From the NCBI GenBank assembly GCA_001799575.1, contig MGTT01000028.1:1-64000 (forward strand): a stretch of DNA of 64,000 nt, in the 5' to 3' direction. How positions within the stretch are numbered: the stretch's first letter is position 1; each line of letters opens with the position of its first letter. The DNA is from Elusimicrobia bacterium GWA2_56_46. Lineage in GTDB: Bacteria > Elusimicrobiota > Elusimicrobia > Elusimicrobiales > UBA9959. The notes beneath the pieces were generated by a model. It did no database searches and was not told where the DNA came from. It saw nothing but the letters and a program-made list of their open reading frames with translations. Positions 26,601 through 32,162 of the stretch are shown here, piece after piece. Position numbers and translations under genes: made by a program.

Positions 26601-27087
26601 ATTCGGGAAGGTCTTTGGACTTGAGCACAATTCCCAGGACGGTCAAGCGCACGCTTGCCCCTCCACCGGAGGGGAGTGTGCCGGATGCGGCGTGGAGACC
26701 GCCGTGGCGTTTCCCCACGGTGCTAAGCTCCTTGAATAAATCCGCTACTTCCTGCGGGAGGCTTACGAGGCCGCGTGCGGTGGCCCCGTCGGAGAACTTT
26801 GTATCCACCCATAGGTGGCGCAGCATTTTGAGTAGGTGCGATTTGCCGCTTCCGAAAAAGCCGCTGACCCAGGCTGCCGGCTGTACTGGTGATCCGACGT
26901 TCCCGATGAACGATTCGAGGATGCGGATCATTCCTTCCTTATATTGGCCCTCGCATACGAAGTGCTCTATCTCATAGCGGAGAGTGTCGATCTCCTTCTG
27001 TGTCGAGCCCTCGGTCACGGCCGCTACGCCGTCGTTAAGGAGCTTTGCGGTGGATGGATTACGTTGGAAGATTTCGCTGTTTTTCAT
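23644..27087 (-). CDS. brxC: BREX ATPase BrxC
   Basis: The 1147-residue protein has a P-loop near its N-terminus, VSGFFGSGKSHLLKMLRHLW (about residues 60-79), and a Walker B, TIIVLDEVQLYIG (about 265). Long helical regions follow, as in BrxC/PglY (DUF499-related) ATPases. It is a core BREX component thought to power the complex. The ATG at 27087 overlaps the brxB stop by four bases (ATGA). The long open frames on the opposite strand are codon-bias shadows. Length agrees with the family. Confidence 0.9.
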   Translation of the reverse strand: MKNSEIFQRNPSTAKLLNDGVAAVTEGSTQKEIDTLRYEIEHFVCEGQYKEGMIRILESFIGNVGSPVQPAAWVSGFFGSGKSHLLKMLRHLWVDTKFSDGATARGLVSLPQEVADLFKELSTVGKRHGGLHAASGTLPSGGGASVRLTVLGIVLKSKDLPESLPQARFCIWLKKNGLYDKVRKSVEAAGKDFNRELQDLYVSPLLAKALLSADPAFAPDEKQSRATLRAQFPVVEDITTAEFVQMIREVLTVDGQIPCTIIVLDEVQLYIGDSAQRSTDVQEVAEALCKQTDSRIMLIGAGQTALAGSVPLLQRLRGRFTIPVELSDLDVETVTRRVVLAKKADRVKAVQECLDSHAGEIDRQLAGTTIAARSEDRNIIVEDYPLLPVRRRFWEHALRAADVPGTTAQLRTQLRIVYDAIRDIADKPLGTVVPTDFIFEQLQPDLLRTGILLREIDETIRKFDDGSHDGILRRRLCGLIFLIRKLPRTQGVDIGVRATAEMLADLLVSDLGSDGANMRRDVPRILQKLVDDGKLIKLDEEYSLQTRESSEWEREFRNRQARLNNDPTAVTGKRATLFSAALNESVGGIKLMHGKSKEPRKIVLHFGDQPPVAKGHEIPVWIRDGWGDSETSVLNAARAAGADSPIVFVFIPKTSPEDLKKVIVDCEAVRSTLDFKGVPNTEEGREAQNAMKARLQEAESKRDEIIRQIVDGSKAFQGGGTECFGVELCDKVRAAAEASLDRLFPNFREADHDRWDGVITRAKNGDEAALKLIGFNDKPAKHPVCAAILSIVGAGKKGKEVRANFEDSPYGWSRDAVDAGLILLHTAGHLRAVHNGTSLPIGSLDQSRISIAEFRVESVNIDAAQKIKLRKLFQTAEIQCKPGEELAKAEQLLTKLLETASRAGDDAPMPERPALAHIETLRSMAGNELLSAILAQHDVLTNNLKEWAGKAELAAKRLPAWATLEKLLSYGSQLSGIEDLRKQAVAVREDRRLLDSSDPVPPIHKAAVKILREAVNHALAEYASVFKKQMDQLESNETWGNLKAAQQKAILEDAGIATAPKLDVGDDEALLQCLESCPLDSWKVKTTALPQQFIQALLTAAKLLEPKTQHVHLTSPTLKTAEDVKAWVSGKEKELLTHIKKGPVVIS

Positions 27088-27647
27088 TTTGTTATTACTC
27101 CGCCATGGAGGGTAATGGGGACCGCCAGATAGTTCCAGCCGTCGCGCGCATTGAGCAGTCTGTAATTGTTGTTCTCGTATTCCCCCGGGAAGAACAAGAC
27201 AAGCCGGCCCTTAATGTCTTGCTCCACCTCTTTGAGCACCAGAGAAACTTTCGTGTAGCCAAAGAGGCTCGCGATCCCATAGACGCCGATGACGGTATCC
27301 TCTGTAACTTCCGGGGAGTTAAGGGTCTTGCGTAACTCATCGGCTGCGAACCGGACGAACTCGATTTGTAGTTTCATGGAGAGGTCCTTTGGTTCCTCGA
27401 AGTAGGACTCCCGATAATCCATCTCCGACATCCATTTTGCGAAGACTGGGGTAAAGTCGAAGAGCTTCCAGGAATGCCCGGCTTCCGTGGTGCGGGTCTC
27501 GAACTCGTCGAGCCGGGCGCGAAGTTTGCGTTCGTCGTCTTTGTCGTACACCACGAAGATGGTCTTCTGCGCGCCAGCCAGGTTCCGCTGCCAAGGCGCG
27601 GATATGTAGCTGTGGTATCGTGTAGCCAGGTCTTCAATTCGTCCCAT
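27084..27647 (-). CDS. brxB: BREX protein BrxB (DUF1788)
   Basis: A protein of 187 residues matching DUF1788: MGRIEDLATRYHSYISAPWQ, the strand TIFVVYDKDDER and the C-terminal GRLVLFFPGEYENNNYRLLN. BrxB is a small core protein of type 1 BREX with no known catalysis. ATG 27647 is preferred over 27668 because GAGGAAAGG lies 8-16 bases upstream of it. It overlaps the end of brxA by 14 bases and brxC by 4, so translation is coupled throughout. Confidence 0.88.
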   Translation of the reverse strand: MGRIEDLATRYHSYISAPWQRNLAGAQKTIFVVYDKDDERKLRARLDEFETRTTEAGHSWKLFDFTPVFAKWMSEMDYRESYFEEPKDLSMKLQIEFVRFAADELRKTLNSPEVTEDTVIGVYGIASLFGYTKVSLVLKEVEQDIKGRLVLFFPGEYENNNYRLLNARDGWNYLAVPITLHGGVITK

Positions 27648-28467
27648 GGAGCAACCGCCTTTCCTCATCGGTGAATAGCTGGACCGGAGAGATGTCGATG
27701 ACGCCGCCGGAGGACTTTAGGTCGATATATCCGGCACGTTTGGCGTCCATCGCGATGAAAATCAGCTCGTCCGTGGAAATATCCAGGACTTTTGCCCAAA
27801 TGGTCTCCAGCAGGGCGTGACCCCGTGCGCCCAAGATGTAGCCGAGGGTCAGGGCGTAGGTGGCCACAATTGGGGTGGGGCGGACGGGTTGCCTGTTCTT
27901 GCGGCTGTGTCCCTTTAGATGGCCTGATTGGGTCCATGATGCCGAGGTGTTGCGGACGATCTTATCCAGAACCGCTTCATTAAACCTGGACCCTGTTCCC
28001 CTGTTGAGGGCATCGGTTAAGGTTTGCCGTCCGAGCTCTTCTCCGGTGCGCATGCGGATGATGGGCTGAGCGGTCATCCGCAGGAGAGGATCGCGAGCCA
28101 GGGCGAGCAGCAGGGCCAGGAGGGGCCGCCCCCGTTCATCCGATTGCCATAAGCGTCGCATCAGTCTAAAAATCATGATACGGGGATCAAGGCCATAGAG
28201 TTCGCTGAGCCGCTGGTCCGAAAGCTTGCGTGTTGCGGCTGTGCGTTTTCCCAGGCAATTCTGGTCAATGATTAAGGAGCGGTATTCTGCGCGGGTTGTG
28301 GCTGGGTCTGAATCCTGCATAAGGGTGGACAATTCTTCCAGCATGATCGTCCGGCTGGTATGGGTGCCCCTATCTCCAAATCGGAATCCGACCAAGTCCT
28401 GGGATGCGATTTCCAGTTGTTCGGGCGAAAGAGAAAAGCCTATCTCTGCGGCTGCTGTTGTAACCAT
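27634..28467 (-). CDS. brxA: BREX protein BrxA (DUF1819)
   Basis: A protein of 277 residues fitting DUF1819/BrxA, a small helical DNA-binding protein that opens most type 1 BREX operons. Typical stretches are SDERGRPLLALLLALARDPL, LLRMTAQPIIRM and a C-terminal winged-helix-like part. ATG 28467 is chosen because the predicted promoter (-10 at 28498-28503) lies upstream of it and would fall inside any longer protein from 28518. No strong ribosome site precedes it. It is the first gene of the BREX-CBASS operon. Confidence 0.87.
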   Translation of the reverse strand: MVTTAAAEIGFSLSPEQLEIASQDLVGFRFGDRGTHTSRTIMLEELSTLMQDSDPATTRAEYRSLIIDQNCLGKRTAATRKLSDQRLSELYGLDPRIMIFRLMRRLWQSDERGRPLLALLLALARDPLLRMTAQPIIRMRTGEELGRQTLTDALNRGTGSRFNEAVLDKIVRNTSASWTQSGHLKGHSRKNRQPVRPTPIVATYALTLGYILGARGHALLETIWAKVLDISTDELIFIAMDAKRAGYIDLKSSGGVIDISPVQLFTDEERRLLHGTN

Positions 28468-28475
28468 ATGTTTTA

Positions 28476-28527
28476 GCCGGCTAGTTGGCCGGCGAATATT
28501 ATACCACAAATAAATCATTTAATACAA
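28476..28527 (-). promoter_or_regulatory. promoter of the BREX operon with GC-rich palindrome
   Basis: On the minus strand, TTGTAT (28522-28527), an 18-base spacer and a perfect TATAAT (28498-28503) make a strong sigma-70-like promoter. The predicted start, near 28491, lies inside a palindrome with two GCCGGC arms (28476-28481 and 28488-28493). That is a plausible operator for a BREX regulator or a 5' RNA hairpin. The leader to the brxA ATG would be about 24 bases. Confidence 0.7.
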
Positions 28528-28629
28528 AAATACTTTACTTTAAGAGAGATTTCCATAAAAAGTGGGTTGACTCGGCCACTGCATTGAAGGTAGGTTCCTC
28601 TTGTTGGCGACGTGCCGAGGAGGGGCTCT

Positions 28630-28791
28630 ATGCCGAAGAAGCGAAAAATAGTGATTACAGAATTCTCTATCCAGATACATTCAGATGGCGAGATTGTCTG
28701 GGGCGGCTTCGATAAATTCTTGTGGTGGTTATTGACCCGGAAGCCGGCCGAGGGATTTCTGCCGTACGTGCGGAAAATTCAGAAACTCTGA
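28630..28791 (+). CDS. small 53-residue basic protein, unknown
   Basis: ATG 28630 is preceded by GAGGAGGGG at ideal spacing and opens a 53-residue frame (MPKKRKIVITEFSIQIHSDG, then EIVWGGFDKFLWWLLTRKPA) ending in TGA at 28789-28791. The strong ribosome site and the same-strand run of small genes after it support translation. No family is recognised. It is the first plus-strand gene beyond the BREX promoter and probably belongs to the mobile element. Confidence 0.55.
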   Translation: MPKKRKIVITEFSIQIHSDGEIVWGGFDKFLWWLLTRKPAEGFLPYVRKIQKL

Positions 28792-28911
28792 TAGCCAGGA
28801 GCAAAGTGGGTTCTGTTTTTCAGGCGCGAGGAAATGCCTTGCTTTCTTCGAAGAAACCTTGTAGATCATGATCATGCCGACGGGCGGCCGACGTAAAAGG
28901 AGGGTAACAGC

Positions 28912-29109
28912 ATGAATCACGGAGAGTTCGAGAAGCTGAAAAAACGGGTATTCCGATTCCGGGAGCTTAAGAACGCTATAAGCTGGAGCAACAGGTCGAA
29001 GTGGCCGGGCTACATCATTCACGGTGATGACGGTTCTTATTGGACCTGCCGCCCCGTGGATTTCGATCGGCTCATCAAAGCCGGCTACGAGGCCGCGCCG
29101 ATTGTCTGA
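28912..29109 (+). CDS. small hypothetical protein
   Basis: A 65-residue protein (MNHGEFEKLKKRVFRFRELK, later SWSNRSKWPGYIIHGDDGSYW) with a very good ribosome site (AGGAGGG at 28899-28905). No family is recognised. It opens a closely spaced plus-strand series of small genes that leads to the tyrosine recombinase, as is common at one end of integrative elements. Confidence 0.65.
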   Translation: MNHGEFEKLKKRVFRFRELKNAISWSNRSKWPGYIIHGDDGSYWTCRPVDFDRLIKAGYEAAPIV

Positions 29110-29122
29110 ACGGGAGGACGCA

Positions 29123-29335
29123 ATGACCTTTTATCAGGACCTGATAATCAAAGCCACCGGCGTGAATAGGCAGGACGCCGAATACATCGAAGATATCATG
29201 CGGAACGATATCTTCCACTCCACGCTGGACTGGCAGACGCGGGCACGTCTTGTGCGGGCCGCAAAGACGGCGGCGAAGCTGCTGGCCGCATACCGCTCCG
29301 ACCCCGCGCTGGCCGGGTACTTCCCCCGCGCCTGA
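29123..29335 (+). CDS. small hypothetical protein
   Basis: A 70-residue, mostly helical protein (MTFYQDLIIKATGVNRQDAE then YIEDIMRNDIFHSTLDWQTR). ATG 29123 has GGGAGGA about 6 bases upstream and follows the previous stop by 13 bases. The pattern of a short helical protein with a conserved-looking DWQTRARLVRAAKTA segment resembles small phage or integrative-element proteins, but I cannot name a family. Confidence 0.65.
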   Translation: MTFYQDLIIKATGVNRQDAEYIEDIMRNDIFHSTLDWQTRARLVRAAKTAAKLLAAYRSDPALAGYFPRA

Positions 29336-29353
29336 GATCTGAAGGAGGACAAG

Positions 29354-29695
29354 ATGAAGATAATGATAACGCTGGAAGCGAAGCTGGAGATGGGGCAGGG
29401 CGATATTTACGGAACGGCCTTGATGGGCTATATGCCGGCCGGAACCTACTACAAAGACCTCGTGCGCATCTTTGGCGAGCCGCAATCCGGTCGGTCTCCC
29501 GATGGGAAGATTCAGGTGGAATGGTTTGGCCGCATAAACGGCATGGTATTCACCATCTACGATTACAAAACCTGCATGATTCCGCAGGACAACATAGACT
29601 GGCATATCGGCGGCGATATAAAGTTGGTTGCCGCGCTGGTAATTGAGTATTTCAAGAAAGCCAGGTCAGAAGCAGACAAGGAGGTAGGGCCATGA
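29354..29695 (+). CDS. hypothetical protein, alpha/beta, mobile-element operon
   Basis: A 113-residue protein starting MKIMITLEAKLEMGQGDIYG. The middle part GEPQSGRSPDGKIQVEWFGR then INGMVFTIYDYK looks like a small beta-sheet domain; similar text is found in small conserved phage/plasmid proteins without known function. GAAGGAGG lies upstream of ATG 29354. It overlaps the next gene by four bases (ATGA), so the two are coupled. Confidence 0.68.
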   Translation: MKIMITLEAKLEMGQGDIYGTALMGYMPAGTYYKDLVRIFGEPQSGRSPDGKIQVEWFGRINGMVFTIYDYKTCMIPQDNIDWHIGGDIKLVAALVIEYFKKARSEADKEVGP

Positions 29696-30150
29696 AAGCA
29701 AGCGAGGCAAAGGTCGGAGAGAAATATCTCTCCAGGACAGGTATCCCGGTCACGCTGGTGGGATCCAAGGCCGGTAAGTTCCAGATTAAACTGGAAACCA
29801 CCGGCACGGCTGTCGGCGTGAACGGCGATTACGAACTGCGACCGTATGACGAGAAGGGCATCGACAAGGAATCCCGCATACTGCTGAAGCTCAACGGCAA
29901 AGGTAAGGGCGGCAAGACCAAGGCGAAGAAAGCCGGGTCGCTGTCGGCTATTATAGACCCGTATCTGCTGGCTGGGGGCAAGATGGTGGCCGAGATCGCC
30001 GCCGAGGTGACCAAGAAAGCTGGTGAAGCCGCCAAGGGTCGCGATATAAACGCCAATGTCCGCGCCAGACTTGTGTGCTATACGCGCAAAGGCTGGCAAG
30101 TCGTTAAGGACGATAAGAAGCGCGTCAAAGTTGTCAGGAAGACGGCATAG
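29692..30150 (+). CDS. hypothetical basic protein, mobile-element operon
   Basis: The 152-residue protein is rich in Lys and Arg and ends VKDDKKRVKVVRKTA, suggesting nucleic-acid binding. The N-terminal third (ASEAKVGEKYLSRTGIPVTL) looks like a small beta barrel. No family is recognised. It overlaps the previous gene by four bases and precedes the tyrosine recombinase by 12 bases, placing all of 28.9-31.0 kb in one operon. Confidence 0.68.
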   Translation: MKASEAKVGEKYLSRTGIPVTLVGSKAGKFQIKLETTGTAVGVNGDYELRPYDEKGIDKESRILLKLNGKGKGGKTKAKKAGSLSAIIDPYLLAGGKMVAEIAAEVTKKAGEAAKGRDINANVRARLVCYTRKGWQVVKDDKKRVKVVRKTA

Positions 30151-30162
30151 GACAGAAGATTT

Positions 30163-31044
30163 ATGAAGGCGGACACTTTACAGGAAGGCTTTCTCTCGCA
30201 TCTCCGGAATGAGCGCGGCCTGGCCGCAAGCACCGTCGCCACTTACGGCCATCACCTCAAGGCTTACCTGAATACGCTCAAGGAACGCGGTATAGTGCCT
30301 GCCGCCGCCACAAGTAAAGTTGTAACGGCCTATCTGGCCGGACTGCATCGGAGAGGCCTCCGGTCGCCGTCAATATTCTGTGCCGCGATCGCGGTCCGTG
30401 CCTTTTATCATTTTCTGATGGCGCAGGGGGACACTTCGAGCGATCCGACGGCGGACCTGCGGCTTCCCAAGCTAACAATGCGCGTCAGCGAGCCGCTGTC
30501 CATCGAAGAGGTCCGGAGATTGCTGGTATCGCCGTCTGGTCGCAGCTTTACCGGCATCCGCGACAGGGCCATCCTGGAGCTTCTATATTGCGGTCTGCGA
30601 ATCAGCGAGGCTCTGGGGCTGGAGGCGGCGCATGTTCATTTTGACGAGGGATACGTTAAGGTTTTAGGCAAAGGCTCCAAGGAACGGCTGGTGCCGATAG
30701 GGAAGATGGCCGCCGAATCGCTGAGGTGGTATATAAATATAAGGAATAGGCGATTCGCCGCCCCGTCCGCCGCCTTATTCCTATCCCGGTCCGGAAGCCG
30801 CCTCAGCAAGAACGGCTTCTGGCGCAGATTCAAGCTTCACGCCACAAGGGCGGGGATTACGCGGTCAGTCCATCCCCATCTCTTGAGGCATTCGTATGCG
30901 GTGCATCTTTTGGCGGGGCATGCCGACCTGCGGTCGCTGCAGCTTCTGCTCGGCCACAGCAGCTTGCAGACCACTCAAAAATATCTGAATCTGGATTTCA
31001 ACGCCTTGAAAGAAACCTGCCGTCGGGCCCACCCGAGGTTTTAG
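30163..31044 (+). CDS. tyrosine recombinase / phage-type integrase (XerC/D-like)
   Basis: The 293-residue protein has an N-terminal SAM-like DNA-binding domain (about residues 1-90) and a catalytic domain holding the full tyrosine-recombinase set: Arg146 (CGLRISEA), His239 and Arg242 (HPHLLRH), His265 (LGHSS) and the nucleophile Tyr274 (TTQKYLNL). The size and build are those of XerC/D and integron-like integrases rather than large phage integrases. It closes the operon of small genes and its end overlaps that of the convergent gene 31041-31862 by 4 bases. It may resolve or mobilise the element together with, or instead of, the serine recombinase at 38.4-40.0 kb. Confidence 0.9.
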   Translation: MKADTLQEGFLSHLRNERGLAASTVATYGHHLKAYLNTLKERGIVPAAATSKVVTAYLAGLHRRGLRSPSIFCAAIAVRAFYHFLMAQGDTSSDPTADLRLPKLTMRVSEPLSIEEVRRLLVSPSGRSFTGIRDRAILELLYCGLRISEALGLEAAHVHFDEGYVKVLGKGSKERLVPIGKMAAESLRWYINIRNRRFAAPSAALFLSRSGSRLSKNGFWRRFKLHATRAGITRSVHPHLLRHSYAVHLLAGHADLRSLQLLLGHSSLQTTQKYLNLDFNALKETCRRAHPRF

Positions 31045-31862
31045 CGCTGTGCAGGCTGTTTAGCTGACAAGAATTGCTGAAACTGCTCCCGCAAGGCAGG
31101 AAGCATCCGAATAACCGCCTCAACATATCTTCGTTCATCTTTTGACGGGGCTAACTTCCACATCGCAAGTCTCTTCTTAAGCTTGGAAACGTCCGTTATT
31201 TTCAATGGCGGGGCCGGGCTCTTTACTTGCTTGGGGAATTTGGGTTTCCCTTCGCGCAGCCATTGCCGGTAGGCATTAGTGCCGCTCATAAAGATAGAGC
31301 GCATTTGGAGGGAAAGGCCATTGCCTTGCGCTTTGGACTGGACAACCTTATTCCAGTAATGCTGCGGCTTTTCCAAAATCCGGTCATCATCCGTAACTGC
31401 GACCAAATCTATCCAACGGCCAATCCAGTCCCAACGGACCCGCCCTGTGGCAAACAGAGTGTATGGCACCAGAGCGGCAAACCAGAAGTAAAGTTCATAT
31501 CTTCGGATCGGTGCTCCGCGCTTAACGCCGTGCAGCGCGGCGGGCGCGGCTTTCTGAAAAGCCCCGAGGACCGAGAGTTTGTCAGCCAGGGAACTCAGCG
31601 TAACCAATTCCTCGGCGGAGATCGTCGGGTAGTATCCCTGAAGTTCGCCGTATAGCCTGAGAACCGCGCGCTCCCGCGTATTCCAATATTTCTGATCATG
31701 GCGCGGCTTTGCGTATTTCAGAAGGGCGGGCGGCGCAAGTCTCCTGAGAAATTCCAGGAACCGTGGCTCGCCGCCGTATTTTACAAGGCTCTCGGCTAAA
31801 TCCTCGAAAGAATCAGTTTCGAAATTGTCCCCATAGCCGGGGAAGGCATTTCTTTTTTTCAT
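31041..31862 (-). CDS. hypothetical protein, convergent to the integrase
   Basis: A 273-residue protein (MKKRNAFPGYGDNFETDSFE) of mainly helical make-up, ending ALREQFQQFLSAKQPAQR. No family is recognised and no catalytic motif stands out; the repeated basic-aromatic content (YELYFWFAALVPYTLF) is not a clear membrane span. ATG 31862 is chosen because the frame upstream would run into the promoter region of the diverging HTH gene. It is the only minus-strand gene in the element and lies back to back with 31962, so it could be a repressor-like or lysogeny-type gene by position only. Confidence 0.65.
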   Translation of the reverse strand: MKKRNAFPGYGDNFETDSFEDLAESLVKYGGEPRFLEFLRRLAPPALLKYAKPRHDQKYWNTRERAVLRLYGELQGYYPTISAEELVTLSSLADKLSVLGAFQKAAPAALHGVKRGAPIRRYELYFWFAALVPYTLFATGRVRWDWIGRWIDLVAVTDDDRILEKPQHYWNKVVQSKAQGNGLSLQMRSIFMSGTNAYRQWLREGKPKFPKQVKSPAPPLKITDVSKLKKRLAMWKLAPSKDERRYVEAVIRMLPALREQFQQFLSAKQPAQR

Positions 31863-31961
31863 GGTATACCAAATCGCGCCAATCAGGCCGGATTTGGGAT
31901 GTTTTAGAATTCTACAACATTTTCCATGATGAATATGATGAGCGTGAAAGGAGGCGAACAA

Positions 31962-32162
31962 ATGAGAATACTCACCGTCAAAGACATGCTGCAGAGCCTG
32001 TGCATCAGCAGGTCGCAGCTTTACTACTGGGAGGAAGTCGGCAAAATCCCACCGGCCCGGCGGCTATCGAACGGAAAGCGCTACTACCTGCCCCAGGACC
32101 TGGAAAAAATCGAGAGAATGCTGGGGAAAAGTACTGTGATAAAGAGCAATGAGCATGAATGA
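31962..32162 (+). CDS. MerR-like / excisionase-type HTH protein
   Basis: A 66-residue protein with the winged-helix pattern LTVKDMLQSLCISRSQLYYW then EEVGKIPPARRLSNGKRYYL, as in the DNA-binding domain of MerR regulators and in phage excisionases. AAAGGAGG lies 8 bases upstream of ATG 31962. It overlaps the primase gene by 14 bases. The bases between 31862 and 31962 should hold the divergent control region that it may bind. Confidence 0.8.
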   Translation: MRILTVKDMLQSLCISRSQLYYWEEVGKIPPARRLSNGKRYYLPQDLEKIERMLGKSTVIKSNEHE

